Shown: positions 8,696 through 19,944 of the stretch, one piece after another
Layout: each line of letters starts with the position of its first letter
Numbering within the stretch: position 1 is the first letter of the stretch
From: Pseudooceanicola sp. HF7
GTDB taxonomy: Bacteria > Pseudomonadota > Alphaproteobacteria > Rhodobacterales > Rhodobacteraceae
NCBI RefSeq assembly: GCF_011806405.1
Contig: NZ_JAATOW010000001.1
Location: forward strand, 62,001-126,000
DNA length: 64,000 nt
Direction of reading: 5' to 3'
Notes under the pieces: generated by a model
What the model was told of the DNA's origin: nothing
The model's input: only the letters and a program-made list of their open reading frames with translations
Databases searched by the model: none
Made by a program: the position numbers and the translations under genes

Positions 8696-9565
8696 TCAAT
8701 CCACCTCTTCCGCCTGGACCACCATCCCCTCGCGGCGAAGGCGGTCACGCAGCACTTCGATCTCGATGGTCATGTCCATGGCATCCTCCTGCAGCATCTT
8801 TGCAGCTCTCGCGGCAAAATTCTGTTGTAAATCATGTAACAAGGCCCGGTATTCCTCCCTGTCGGCGGGAGATCGCCGGCGTGCCGCCAGCGCCGCGTAG
8901 CGTTCAGAGGCCTCGCGCGCACCGGTCAGGTAGACGCCCAGCAGGCGGCGCACGGCCAGCAGATCGCGCGGATCCTCCTCGACCAGCGTCAGAAGCCCGC
9001 GCGCGCTGGTGACAAAGGCCTCCACCTCCTCGTTCAGGGTCCGGTCCCGCAGGGGCGTGATGGCGGCGCGCAGGGCGGTCAGCTCTGCCTCGGCCCGCTC
9101 GGTGATGCGCAGGGCGCGGTCATGGGCCATCTCCTCGCCCTCCGGCAGGCGGTCTTGCAGCGGATCGGGACCGAAGGCGGCCAGGTGCAGCGCGGCGGCC
9201 AGACCGGCGCAAAGCAGCGCGGCCCAGGGATCGGCGGCATGGCTGAGCGCGCCAAGGGCGGTGCCCCCGGCAATCAGCCCGCTGGCCATGATCTTGCGCG
9301 GCCAGGCCGGGCGGCGGGCGTATTTGCGCGCGCGGTAGGCCTGCTCCGCGATCAGTCCCTGGCCCGTCAGATGCGCGCCAAAGGCCCAAAGCGCGGCGCC
9401 CGCCAGCCCCAGCCCCAGGCCCAGCGGCGGCGCCCAGATGGCGGTCAGCGCCAGCAGCCCGGCGGGCAGGTACAGCAAGTTCACGCGCGCCCCGGCCGGG
9501 CGCACCTTGGGCGCGCGCGCGCCATCGGCGCCATAACGCCGCGAGGACTCGGAAGGCGGGCTCAC
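8696..9565 (-). CDS. XpaC-like membrane protein (5-bromo-4-chloroindolyl phosphate hydrolysis family)
   Basis: A 289-residue protein with two or three hydrophobic segments in the first 110 residues (LLYLPAGLLALTAIW and LGLGLAGAALWAFG), followed by a long charged helical domain. This layout matches XpaC, which is usually encoded next to TelA proteins. The start is a GTG at 9565, overlapping the stop of the small upstream gene (GTGA). The two partners probably act together at the inner membrane. The XpaC enzymatic name comes from a plate phenotype, not a proven reaction. Confidence 0.8.
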   Translation of the reverse strand: MSPPSESSRRYGADGARAPKVRPAGARVNLLYLPAGLLALTAIWAPPLGLGLGLAGAALWAFGAHLTGQGLIAEQAYRARKYARRPAWPRKIMASGLIAGGTALGALSHAADPWAALLCAGLAAALHLAAFGPDPLQDRLPEGEEMAHDRALRITERAEAELTALRAAITPLRDRTLNEEVEAFVTSARGLLTLVEEDPRDLLAVRRLLGVYLTGAREASERYAALAARRRSPADREEYRALLHDLQQNFAARAAKMLQEDAMDMTIEIEVLRDRLRREGMVVQAEEVD

Positions 9566-9771
9566 TCCGCGCCTCCGATCCCGGTGGCGATGCCGGTCAT
9601 CAGCGCCAGCAGCAACACATAGGCGAAGTTCTGCAAGGGCGTCGATCTGCGCTGCACGATCTCTCCACCGCTACCGCCGCCCCGGCGCCCGCCGCTCAGG
9701 GCGGCGGCCAGCATGGTGGACAGGGCCACCAGGGCTGCGACGATGAAAAGGACTAGGATGATACGGGCCAT
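9562..9771 (-). CDS. Small two-helix membrane protein upstream of xpaC-telA
   Basis: A 69-residue protein beginning MARIILVLFIVAALVALS. It has one hydrophobic helix at each end and a Gly/Arg-rich middle (SGGRRGGGSGGE). The ATG at 9771 is preceded by a near-perfect GGAGGACCTC ribosome site, which rules out longer starts. The gene overlaps xpaC by 4 bases and is first in the operon. I recognise no named family. It may anchor or assemble the XpaC/TelA pair. Confidence 0.75.
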   Translation of the reverse strand: MARIILVLFIVAALVALSTMLAAALSGGRRGGGSGGEIVQRRSTPLQNFAYVLLLALMTGIATGIGGAE

Positions 9772-10012
9772 GAGGTCCTCCGTTTTCCCTAATCTAGGGT
9801 CGCGAAGGGGCCGCTTCCAGTGCTGGTGGGCTCGGCAGTCCCGCGGCACGCGTCATGATCGGGCGCTCAGCAGGGCGCGCCCCACCTCGCCAAAGGGCGC
9901 AAAGCACCGCCCCAGGCGCCCCCGGGGGCACGGCCCCCCGACGCGCGCGGCGCCCTCGATGGGGGCCGCGTGCGTTCCCCCGCAAGGTCGTTTTGGTCAG
10001 GAACCGCGCGGC

Positions 10013-11272
<1,260 letters not shown>

Positions 11273-11334
11273 GTCTCCGGCTCTACCCTGTCCGGCGCTC
11301 TTGCGGAAGCCATGATCTGCGGGCAGGAAGGGGC

Positions 11335-11784
11335 ATGAGCTTCACCTCCCACATGGATCTTGCGCTGGAACAGGCGCGTGCCGCTGCCGCCCGGGGCGAG
11401 GTTCCCGTGGGCGCCGTGATCACCGATCCGCGCGGCCAGGTGGTGGCCATGGCCGGCAACCGCACCCGCGAATTGTCCGATCCCACGGCCCATGCAGAGA
11501 TCCTCGTGATCCGCGCCGCCTGCCGGGCCGCCGGCAGCGAACGCCTGCCGGGCCACCGGCTCTACGTCACGCTGGAGCCCTGTCCCTTCTGTGCCGCCGT
11601 GATCGCGGCTGCCCGGATCGAACGGCTCTATTACGGCGCTGCGGATCCGAAATCCGGCGGCGTGGCCCAGGGCCCGCGCATCTTCAGCCATGCGCAATGC
11701 CACCACGTCCCAGAGGTCTACGACGGCATCTCCGCAGGCCCCGCAGAAGCCCTGCTGAAGGATTTCTTCGCCGCCCGCCGCTAA
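11335..11784 (+). CDS. tadA: tRNA adenosine(34) deaminase
   Basis: A 149-residue zinc deaminase. HAE is at residues 53-55, supplying a zinc ligand and the catalytic glutamate, and PCPFC at 82-86 supplies the two cysteine ligands. It converts A34 to inosine in tRNA-Arg(ACG), allowing wobble decoding. The ATG at 11335 follows GGAAGGGGC. The gene diverges from rluB; the two starts are 62 bases apart and must share a promoter region. Confidence 0.93.
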   Translation: MSFTSHMDLALEQARAAAARGEVPVGAVITDPRGQVVAMAGNRTRELSDPTAHAEILVIRAACRAAGSERLPGHRLYVTLEPCPFCAAVIAAARIERLYYGAADPKSGGVAQGPRIFSHAQCHHVPEVYDGISAGPAEALLKDFFAARR

Positions 11785-11914
11785 GCGTCCCAAACGCCGC
11801 TCTCCAAGCGCACCACCCCGGCCCAGCGGCAAAACCGCCCCCTCCTTCTTCTTGCCAAAAAACTCCCGCCGGAGGCATCCGCCCCCTCCAACCCGCGCGA
11901 CCTCTCCCATTCCG

Positions 11915-12026
11915 CGTGCGTTGCGTTAACCCCGCCCCACCGTACGCTGCGCACCGACATGATACCGACGTGAAACCGACGCGAAACAGATGTCGCACCG
12001 ACGCCCTTCCGGCCCTTGTTAACCAG
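11915..12026 (+). repeat. Copy 1 of the GTTAAC-bounded 11-bp phased element
   Basis: Five contiguous 11-bp units run from 11951 to 12005: GCACCGACATG, ATACCGACGTG, AAACCGACGCG, AAACAGATGTC, GCACCGACGCC. GTTAAC occurs before (11925-11930, within GTGCGTTGCGTTAAC) and after (12018-12023, within CCCTTGTTAACCAG). The copy lies 3' of tadA, same strand, with convergent prs beyond. Homologous copies are at 33.5, 51.5 and 63.8 kb. Confidence 0.9.
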
Positions 12027-12043
12027 GGGATGCACACATGATT

Positions 12044-12076
12044 CGGGGCGGCGGAGCCTTCGCTCCGGCCGCCCCG
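12044..12076 (-). terminator. Hairpin after prs
   Basis: CGGGGCGGC pairs with GCCGCCCCG, and GGAGC/GCTCC continues the stem above a small internal mismatch. It lies about 20 bases after the prs stop on the minus strand. No strong T-run follows, so it may act as a transcript-end stabiliser as much as a terminator. Confidence 0.5.
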
Positions 12077-12095
12077 TTCACACCCTGTTCAGGGA

Positions 12096-13112
12096 TCAGT
12101 TGCGGAAGAAACCCTCGTAGATCGGCTCCAGCGTTTCCGTCGCAAACAGCGAGGACACAGAGGTGCCGTTCCAGATGTTCAGGATCGCCTGGGCGAACAT
12201 CGGCGCGGTGGGCAGGATGCGGATCTTGTCGCAGGCCTGCACCGGGCCGGTGGCGGCGATGGAATCGGTGATCACCAGGTTCTTCATGACGGAGTTGGTG
12301 ATGCGCTCGACCGCCGGGCCCGACAGAACCCCGTGAGAGGTATAGGCGTGGACCTCGGTCGCGCCGTATTCCATCAGCAATTCCGAGGCCTTGCAAAGCG
12401 TGCCGGCGGTGTCGCACATGTCGTCGACGATGATGCAGACCTTGTCGGTCACATCCCCGATCACGGTCATCTCGGCCACTTCACCGGGTTTCTCGCGGCG
12501 CTTGTCCACGATGGAGAGCGGCGCGTTCAGACGCTTGGCCAGCTCCCGGGCCCGGGCCACGCCGCCGACGTCTGGCGAGACGACCATCAGGTCGCCCATG
12601 CGGTCGCCGAACTTCTGCTGGATGTCGAGCGCGAAGATCGGAGAGGCATAGAGGTTGTCGACGGGAATGTCGAAGAAGCCCTGGATCTGCGCGGCGTGCA
12701 GATCCATTGTCAGCACCCGCTCAACGCCCGCTTCGACCAGCATGTTGGCCACCAGCTTGGCGGTGATCGGCGTGCGCGCCTTGGTACGGCGATCCTGGCG
12801 GGCATAGCCGAAATAGGGGATCACGGCGGTGATGCGCGCGGCCGAGGACCGGCGCAGCGCATCGGCCATGATCAGCAATTCCATGAGGTTATCATTGGCC
12901 GGGTTCGATGTCGGCTGGATAAGGAACATGTCCTCCCCGCGGACGTTCTCGTAGACCTCGACGAAGATTTCGCCATCGTTGAAACGCTCGACACGCGCCT
13001 TGACCAGATCCACGCTCATGCCGCGGTGCATGGACATGCGGCGGGCAATGGAACTGGCAAGAGGGGTGTTGGCATTCCCAGCGATCAGCTTGGGCTCGAC
13101 ATAGTTCGGCAT
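12096..13112 (-). CDS. prs: Ribose-phosphate pyrophosphokinase (PRPP synthetase)
   Basis: A 338-residue enzyme that makes PRPP from ribose 5-phosphate and ATP, feeding nucleotide, His and Trp synthesis. Visible motifs are [20 protein letters not shown] (ATP site), [11 protein letters not shown], and the PRPP loop [10 protein letters not shown]. The start [13 protein letters not shown] at 13112 gives the usual N-terminus; an upstream extension of the frame is not family-like. The loop carries MC where II is common, which is seen in alphaproteobacterial Prs. Confidence 0.96.
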   Translation of the reverse strand: MPNYVEPKLIAGNANTPLASSIARRMSMHRGMSVDLVKARVERFNDGEIFVEVYENVRGEDMFLIQPTSNPANDNLMELLIMADALRRSSAARITAVIPYFGYARQDRRTKARTPITAKLVANMLVEAGVERVLTMDLHAAQIQGFFDIPVDNLYASPIFALDIQQKFGDRMGDLMVVSPDVGGVARARELAKRLNAPLSIVDKRREKPGEVAEMTVIGDVTDKVCIIVDDMCDTAGTLCKASELLMEYGATEVHAYTSHGVLSGPAVERITNSVMKNLVITDSIAATGPVQACDKIRILPTAPMFAQAILNIWNGTSVSSLFATETLEPIYEGFFRN

Positions 13113-13214
13113 GGCGCTCTCCGACGCGGGGGCAGTGACAGATTCGTGACGTTGAACCCCGCTTAGCACCCCGCTACGGTCTTGCCAAACCGCCTGCGCA
13201 TCACCGGGAACCCC

Positions 13215-13817
13215 ATGGCACAGCAAATCGACTATTACCTCACCCCCGTTTCCCCTTTCACCTACCTTGCCGGCGACGGGCTGGAGCGGATCGCGGCCGC
13301 CCATGGCGCGCAGGTGACCTACAAGCCCGTCAACCTGGGCCAGGTCTTCGCGGCGACGGGCGGTGTGCCCCTGCCAGAGCGCGCCCCCGCCCGGCAGGCC
13401 TACCGCCTGCAGGAACTGCGCCGCATCGCGGCACGCACGGGCCTGCCCATCAACCTGAAACCAAAGCATTTTCCCACCAACCCCGCACCGGCCTCCTATG
13501 CGATCATCGCGGCGCAGGCGGAGGGGGGCGGGGACCTTGGCAAGCTGGTGCAAAGCCTGCTTGCCGCCTGCTGGGCAGAGGAAAAGGACATCGCCGAGGA
13601 CAGCGTGATCGGCGATTGCCTGGCCGCTGCGGGCTTTGACCGCGGGCTGACCATGTCGGGCCTGCTGACCGGGGCGGAAACCTTTGAACGGTTCACAGAA
13701 GAGGCCATCGCGAAGGGCGTCTTCGGCTCTCCCTTCTACATCGTCGACGAAAAGGAATACTTCTGGGGTCAGGACCGGCTTGGCGATCTTGAGCTCTTCC
13801 TGGAGGGCAAGATCTGA
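13215..13817 (+). CDS. DsbA-fold 2-hydroxychromene-2-carboxylate isomerase family protein
   Basis: A 200-residue kappa-class GST/DsbA-like protein. The N-terminal SPFTYLAG replaces the CxxC of true oxidoreductases; serine at this place is the glutathione-activating residue of HCCA isomerases. The C-terminal [21 protein letters not shown] is highly typical. The reaction is probably glutathione-dependent isomerisation of an aromatic or related substrate, but the physiological substrate is unknown. The ATG at 13215 starts [10 protein letters not shown]. It overlaps the next gene by one base (TGATG), so the two form an operon. Confidence 0.85.
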   Translation: MAQQIDYYLTPVSPFTYLAGDGLERIAAAHGAQVTYKPVNLGQVFAATGGVPLPERAPARQAYRLQELRRIAARTGLPINLKPKHFPTNPAPASYAIIAAQAEGGGDLGKLVQSLLAACWAEEKDIAEDSVIGDCLAAAGFDRGLTMSGLLTGAETFERFTEEAIAKGVFGSPFYIVDEKEYFWGQDRLGDLELFLEGKI

Positions 13818-14635
13818 TGCCGACCTCCAATTTCGGCGGCACGCCGACCTTCTGGCGCAGCTGGGGGGACGACCGCTCCGCGCGCCAGATCGTGATGATC
13901 CATTGCTCGCTGGCCCATTCCGGCGCCTGGCAGGGTGTCGCGGCCAGTCTTGAAAGCCTGGCCGAAAGCCGCGCCTTCGACATTCCCGGGCACGGCAAAT
14001 CCGGCGACTGGGATCCCGATCGCGTCTTCCAGGAACAGACCATGGCTATGGCCGTGGACCTGATCCGCGACTGGGGCGGCGGGCCGGTGGACCTGGTGGG
14101 CCATAGTTTCGGCGGCACCGTGGGCCTGCGGCTGGCCGTCGAACACCCCGAGCTGCTGCGCTCGCTCACCGTGATCGAACCGCCCTTCATGACCCCGGGC
14201 TTCCGCTCCTTCCCGGAACTGGAAATCCTGCATGACAAGGAACTTGCGGGCTATGATGCGGCGGTGACGGCGGGGGATGCCGAGGGCGCCGCCCGGGCCT
14301 TCATGGCCGTCTGGGGCGATGGCCGGGCCTGGGAGAAACTGCCGCAGGCGCAGCGCGACAGCTTCGCCGCCCGCATCGGCCTGATCGAGGCGATCCGCGA
14401 TACCAACTACGGCGATCCGGTGGACATGCTGGGGGGCGGGCGACTGGCCGCGCTGGACCTGCCCGTGCTGATCATGGAAGGGGCCGACGGGCCGCTCTAT
14501 GCCAAGCGGATCAACGATGCGCTGATGTCGGAAATGCCCTGGGCAGAGCGCGTCGTGGTGCCCGGTGCGCATATGGCGCCGATCACCCATCCGGTGAAGA
14601 CCGCCGCCGCGATCCGGGCTTTCCTGGAAAGCTGA
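13817..14635 (+). CDS. Alpha/beta hydrolase
   Basis: A 272-residue alpha/beta-hydrolase fold protein. The nucleophile elbow is GHSFGG, the oxyanion region is [12 protein letters not shown], and a likely catalytic histidine is in [12 protein letters not shown] near the C-terminus. An acidic residue in [11 protein letters not shown] completes a plausible triad. The substrate cannot be read from the sequence. It is translationally coupled to the DsbA-fold isomerase, so both may act on one compound. Confidence 0.88.
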   Translation: MPTSNFGGTPTFWRSWGDDRSARQIVMIHCSLAHSGAWQGVAASLESLAESRAFDIPGHGKSGDWDPDRVFQEQTMAMAVDLIRDWGGGPVDLVGHSFGGTVGLRLAVEHPELLRSLTVIEPPFMTPGFRSFPELEILHDKELAGYDAAVTAGDAEGAARAFMAVWGDGRAWEKLPQAQRDSFAARIGLIEAIRDTNYGDPVDMLGGGRLAALDLPVLIMEGADGPLYAKRINDALMSEMPWAERVVVPGAHMAPITHPVKTAAAIRAFLES

Positions 14636-14689
14636 TCGCCGGGCGGCCGCACGGCAAGGGATCCCGGGCTGCAAGGCCCGGGACAGGCC

Positions 14690-15748
14690 TCAGCCCGCGG
14701 TGGCTTCGGTTTGTGCGGCAATAGCCAGGAAGCGGTCGATCTCTGCGGCGGGCAGGGACCAGTCACAGACGAAACGCGCTTCCAGCAGCTCCTCTGCGGG
14801 GCCCTCGAGCGTGCCGTGCAGGTAATAGACCGCGCCGGCCTCCTGCAGGCGGGCATGCATCGCGCGGGGCAGGCGGGCATGCAGCATGTTGGCCTGCGGC
14901 TCGGCGATGAAGCTGACATCGGGCAGGGCCTTCAGACCGCCCGCCAGCCGCGCCATGTTGTCATTGGCCGCCCGCGCCATCTCAAGCCACAGGTCGTCCT
15001 TCAGGTAGGCAGCCATCTGCGCAGAGAGGTAACGGTGCTTGGAAAACAGATGCGCGCCGCGCTTGCGCCGCAGTTCGAATTCCCAGGCCGCTTCCGGATC
15101 GAAGAAGATCACGGCCTCCACGCCGACGCAGCCGTTCTTGGTGCCGCCGAAGCTCAGCACATCGACACCCGCCCGCCAGGTCATGTCGGCGGGGGAGCAG
15201 TTCTGGGTGACCAGCGCATTGGCAAAGCGCGCGCCGTCCATGTGGGTCTTCTGGCCGGCAGCGGCGGCCACGGCGGCCAGCTCTGCCACCTCGGCGCAGC
15301 TGTAGACGCGGCCCTTTTCCGTGGCCTGGGTGATCGACAGGGGGCCGGGCTGGGCCGAATGCACGCCGATCCGGGCCCGGGTGCCCATGGCGCTGGCCAG
15401 ACGGGCCGGGTCGATCTTGTCGCTCTCGCCCACCAGGGTCAGCTTGGCGCCGCCCATGTAGAATTCCGGGGCGTTGCACTCGTCGTTCTGGATATGGGCA
15501 TCCGGCGCGCAAAAGACGGTCTGGAAGGGCTTGGTCAGCGTCGCCAGGGACAGCACGTTGGCCGCCGTGCCGGTGGCCACCAGGTAAACCGCGGCCTCGG
15601 GCGCTTCGAAGATCTGGCGGATCCGGTCGCGGACCTCGTCCATGATCGCATCATTGCCATAGGGCATGGCATGGCCCTGGTTGGCCTCTGTCATGGCGGA
15701 AAGGATCGAAGGATGGGCGGGCCCGGCATTGTCGGATGCAAAGAACAT
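14690..15748 (-). CDS. ltaE: Low-specificity L-threonine aldolase
   Basis: A 352-residue PLP enzyme that splits L-threonine and L-allo-threonine to glycine and acetaldehyde. It begins MFFASDNAGPAHPSI. The PLP lysine lies in SFGGTKNGCVG, and HMDGARFANA provides the PLP-ring aspartate region. It directly follows the YcgN-like gene with no intergenic space (that gene ends at 15749). Glycine production here links functionally to glyA nearby, but they are separate transcription units. Confidence 0.92.
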   Translation of the reverse strand: MFFASDNAGPAHPSILSAMTEANQGHAMPYGNDAIMDEVRDRIRQIFEAPEAAVYLVATGTAANVLSLATLTKPFQTVFCAPDAHIQNDECNAPEFYMGGAKLTLVGESDKIDPARLASAMGTRARIGVHSAQPGPLSITQATEKGRVYSCAEVAELAAVAAAAGQKTHMDGARFANALVTQNCSPADMTWRAGVDVLSFGGTKNGCVGVEAVIFFDPEAAWEFELRRKRGAHLFSKHRYLSAQMAAYLKDDLWLEMARAANDNMARLAGGLKALPDVSFIAEPQANMLHARLPRAMHARLQEAGAVYYLHGTLEGPAEELLEARFVCDWSLPAAEIDRFLAIAAQTEATAG

Positions 15749-16216
15749 CTATTGCGGCTCCTCTATGATGTGGTCCTCCCAATCGTCTTCGTCGACCTCG
15801 AATTCCGGCACGGTGTTCCCCCGCATCGACACGCCGGCGGCATGAACGGTCTCCGGATCGCCGGAGATCAGCGGATGCCAGTCATGCAGCGGCTTGCCCT
15901 CGTGCAGCAGCTTGTAGGCGCAGGTCTCCGGCATCCAGTACAGATGGCTTTCCAGGTTCTTTGCGGTCAGCGAAATGCACTCGGGCACGAACTGGTGGCG
16001 GATCGGGTACTGGCTGCACAGGCAGGTGCTGTCATCCAGCAGGCGGCAGGCCACGCGGGTCAGGGCGACCTCACCGGTCTCCTCGTCCTCCAGCTTGTTG
16101 AGGCAGCATTTGCCACAGCCGTCGCAAAGCGCTTCCCACTCCGCCTGGGTCATTTTCCTGAGCGGCACGTCCTCCCAGAAGTGCGGGCGCAGGCCGCTGC
16201 GGTCGATACCGCTCAT
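15749..16216 (-). CDS. YcgN-family cysteine-cluster protein (UPF0260)
   Basis: A 155-residue protein with N-terminal CDGCGKCCLNKL and further cysteines (CRLL, CLCSQY, PECISL), the zinc- or iron-chelating pattern of the YkgJ/YcgN family. Biochemical function is unknown. The start at 16216 (MSGIDRSGLRPHFWED) overlaps the ribF stop as ATGA. It is in an apparent ribF-ycgN-ltaE operon. Confidence 0.9.
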   Translation of the reverse strand: MSGIDRSGLRPHFWEDVPLRKMTQAEWEALCDGCGKCCLNKLEDEETGEVALTRVACRLLDDSTCLCSQYPIRHQFVPECISLTAKNLESHLYWMPETCAYKLLHEGKPLHDWHPLISGDPETVHAAGVSMRGNTVPEFEVDEDDWEDHIIEEPQ

Positions 16217-17151
16217 ATCGCCCCCAGGATCGCTTTCGCGCGCGCGCAATCCGCATCCATCTGGCTGATCAGCGCCTCCAGGCTGTCGAACTTTTCCTCC
16301 GGGCGAAGGTAGTCCACCAGCGCGACAGAGACCTCAGAGCCGTAGAGATCACCGCGGAAATCAAACAGAAAGGTTTCCAGATTAGGTTCCTGACCGTTGA
16401 ACATCGGCCGCATGCCAAGCGACGCGGCGCCCTGGTAGCTGCCCTTGTGCGGGCCATCCAGGACATCGACCAGAACCGCATAGACCCCGAACTTGGGTTT
16501 GTGCAGCGATTTCAATGACATGTTCGCGGTGGGGTAGCCCAGATCGCGCCCCCTCTGGTCGCCGCGAATGACCATCCCCTCGATCCGGTGCCAATGGCCC
16601 AGCATCGCGGCGGCGGCCCGGGGCTGTCCGTCGGACAGGGCCTGGCGGATCGCCGTGGAAGAGACCTCTCCGTGGCTGTTCTCGACCAGCGGCGCGACGG
16701 TCACGCCAAAGCCCAGCTCTTCGCCGTAGGTCTTCAGATCCTCGATCCCGCCGGCGCGTGCCTTGCCGAAGTGGAAATCCGCGCCCACGATCACCTGGCG
16801 CAGGCCAAGCCCGGCGCGCAGCACCTTGTCCGCGAAATCGCGCGGGGTGAAAGAGGCGAGGTGGGGATTGAAGTTCAGCTCGTAAAGCACGTCGACGCCG
16901 ATCTTTTCCAGCCGATGCGCGCGGGCGGCGGCATTGGTCAGGCGGAAATCCGGGCTGTCGGGGGCAAAAAGCTGACGGGGGTGGGGTTCGAAGGTGATCA
17001 CGCCAAGAGGCGCGCCCTGGCGGGCGGCTTCTTCGCGGGCCAGCTCGATCACCGAAAGGTGGCCGATGTGAACCCCGTCGAAATTGCCGATCGCGGCGAC
17101 GGCGCCGCGATCGCGTTCTGTGACAAACTGGTAGTCCCGGACGATACGCAT
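16213..17151 (-). CDS. ribF: Bifunctional riboflavin kinase / FAD synthetase
   Basis: A 312-residue enzyme converting riboflavin to FMN and FAD. The N-terminal adenylyltransferase domain has GNFDGVHIGHLSVI; the C-terminal kinase domain starts near residue 185 and has GYPTANMSL and later NLETFLFDFRGDLYG. Length and domain order are standard. It is first gene of the ribF-ycgN-ltaE group. Confidence 0.96.
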   Translation of the reverse strand: MRIVRDYQFVTERDRGAVAAIGNFDGVHIGHLSVIELAREEAARQGAPLGVITFEPHPRQLFAPDSPDFRLTNAAARAHRLEKIGVDVLYELNFNPHLASFTPRDFADKVLRAGLGLRQVIVGADFHFGKARAGGIEDLKTYGEELGFGVTVAPLVENSHGEVSSTAIRQALSDGQPRAAAAMLGHWHRIEGMVIRGDQRGRDLGYPTANMSLKSLHKPKFGVYAVLVDVLDGPHKGSYQGAASLGMRPMFNGQEPNLETFLFDFRGDLYGSEVSVALVDYLRPEEKFDSLEALISQMDADCARAKAILGAI

Positions 17152-17210
17152 GGCGCTGCCCTAAACCCGGTCTGTGCCGGACGCAAGAGGCGCCCGGCGC
17201 AAAGCGGACC

Positions 17211-18494
<1,284 letters not shown>

Positions 18495-18682
18495 GGCAGC
18501 ATCTCCATTGAACAGTTTGAGGCTACCTAACCAATTGCCTGCCGGTGAGGAAGGCTCCAAATCGTCATGATCTTGTTGAAAAGCGGCAGGGCTGGCACAT
18601 GATGGCGGTTTGTGGTTCTTTCGGAACCGAGTGACGGCTTTCGGAAACCCGAAGGCACCGGGGACCTTGGGAACGACCGCCG

Positions 18683-19444
18683 ATGAGCATGAAACTTGCC
18701 TTTACCGCCAGTCGCAGCACGCTTGCGCAGGCGGCGCGGAAAACCCTGAGCGCGCGCTACGGTGCGGTGCCGGAAGCCCAGGCAGAGGTCATCGTGGCCC
18801 TTGGGGGCGACGGCTTCATGCTGACCACGCTGCACCGGACCATGCATCTGAACGTGCCGGTCTACGGGATGAACCGCGGCACGGTCGGATTCCTGCTGAA
18901 CGAATTTTCAGAGGACGACCTGATCGAACGGCTCAGCCAGGCAGAGGAAGCCCTGCTGAACCCGCTGTCGATGCGCGCCACCCGCGCCGATGGCAAGGTC
19001 CAGCAAGCCCTTGCCATCAATGAGGTTTCCCTGCTGCGCGCCGGGCCGCAGGCGGCCAAGTTGCGGATTACCGTGGATGGCAAGGTGCGTATGCCGGAAC
19101 TGGTCTGCGACGGCGCGCTGGTGGCCACGCCCGCGGGATCCACCGCCTACAACTACTCCGCCCACGGGCCAATCCTGCCCATCGGCACGGATGTCTTGGC
19201 CCTGACGGCCATCGCCCCCTTCCGGCCCCGCCGCTGGCGCGGGGCGCTGCTGCAGAAAAGCGCCAATATCCGTTTCGACGTGCTGGAGCCTGAAAAGCGC
19301 CCCGTCATGGCCGATGCCGACAGCCGCTCCGTGACCAATGTCCTCTCGGTCGAGGTGCACTCCGATCCGAAGGTGGAACACCGCATCCTCTTCGATCCGG
19401 GCCACGGGCTGGAAGAACGGCTGATCCAGGAACAATTCGTGTGA
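18683..19444 (+). CDS. nadK: NAD kinase
   Basis: A 253-residue enzyme phosphorylating NAD to NADP. The nucleotide motif [11 protein letters not shown] is near residues 36-46, followed by NRGTVGFL, and by [21 protein letters not shown] with the conserved glycine- and serine-rich loop. It uses an ATG followed two codons later by another (MSMKLAF). Length matches the short alphaproteobacterial form. Confidence 0.94.
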   Translation: MSMKLAFTASRSTLAQAARKTLSARYGAVPEAQAEVIVALGGDGFMLTTLHRTMHLNVPVYGMNRGTVGFLLNEFSEDDLIERLSQAEEALLNPLSMRATRADGKVQQALAINEVSLLRAGPQAAKLRITVDGKVRMPELVCDGALVATPAGSTAYNYSAHGPILPIGTDVLALTAIAPFRPRRWRGALLQKSANIRFDVLEPEKRPVMADADSRSVTNVLSVEVHSDPKVEHRILFDPGHGLEERLIQEQFV

Positions 19445-19565
19445 CGCTTCGGGCCGCGCTCCCGCCAGTGTGTGGGGGCTTGGTCAGGCCAGGGCGGGCG
19501 CCTTTCGCGGCACCGCGACCATAGGCCATTTGCCGCCGCCCCCTTGCTGCGATCTTTCCGGTCCG

Positions 19566-19591
19566 GGAACCTTGGGCGGGGGTGTCACGTT
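19566..19591 (+). promoter_or_regulatory. Predicted EcfG-type general stress promoter upstream of csbD
   Basis: GGAAC at 19566-19570 and CGTT at 19588-19591 are separated by 17 bases, matching the alphaproteobacterial EcfG consensus GGAAC-N16/17-CGTT. It lies about 48 bases upstream of the csbD start. CsbD-family genes are classic stress regulon members. A matching promoter lies at 52790. Confidence 0.75.
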
Positions 19592-19638
19592 TTATCCTCG
19601 AAGGCGCGATGATGCGTCCTTTGCTAGAGGAGCAAGTC

Positions 19639-19836
19639 ATGAACTGGGATGTAATCGAAGGCAACTGGAAGCAAGTCAAAGGCAAGGCGCAGGAGCATTG
19701 GGGCAAGCTGACCGATGACGACCTCGACGTGGCCGCGGGCAACCGCGAGCAACTGGTTGGCAAGGTCCAGGAACGCTACGGCGTTGCCAAGGATGAAGCC
19801 GAACGCCAGGTGGACGAGTTCGCCGCGCGCCACTGA
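19639..19836 (+). CDS. CsbD-family stress protein
   Basis: A 65-residue, highly charged protein beginning MNWDVIEGNWKQVKGK, with the CsbD repeat pattern GKLTDDDLDVAAGNREQL and VQERYGVAKDEAERQV. The ATG at 19639 has GAGGAG six bases upstream. CsbD proteins are abundant under general stress, with no known reaction. A rho-independent terminator follows. Confidence 0.93.
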   Translation: MNWDVIEGNWKQVKGKAQEHWGKLTDDDLDVAAGNREQLVGKVQERYGVAKDEAERQVDEFAARH

Positions 19837-19899
19837 GCCGCGCTGCTGTGACCTGACCCCCTTCGGACGCTGATCCGAAGAGCGGACTTGAACAGATGA

Positions 19900-19926
19900 A
19901 AAGGGCGGCCCTTGTGGCCGCCCTTT
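19900..19926 (+). terminator. Bidirectional terminator between csbD and prpE
   Basis: AAAGGGCGGCC / GGCCGCCCTTT forms an 11-bp perfect stem with a 5-nt loop, rich in A on the left and T on the right. It sits between two convergent genes and can serve both. A smaller CTTCGGA/TCCGAAG hairpin precedes it at 19861-19880. Confidence 0.85.
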
Positions 19927-19944
19927 GCCTTTGCGCAGAAGGGG

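Noticed and set aside
11841-11880. A possible fifth copy of the 23-bp repeat (CTTCTTCTTGCC...)
   Set aside because: It matches only loosely (GCCAAAAAACTC in place of GGCCGGAAATACTTC), so I did not count it.
11915-12026. CRISPR array
   Set aside because: The units are 11 bp and contiguous, with no unique spacers and no cas genes.
13113-13553. N-terminal extension of prs by 147 codons
   Set aside because: The extension covers the promoter and the start of the divergent isomerase gene, and is not found in Prs proteins.
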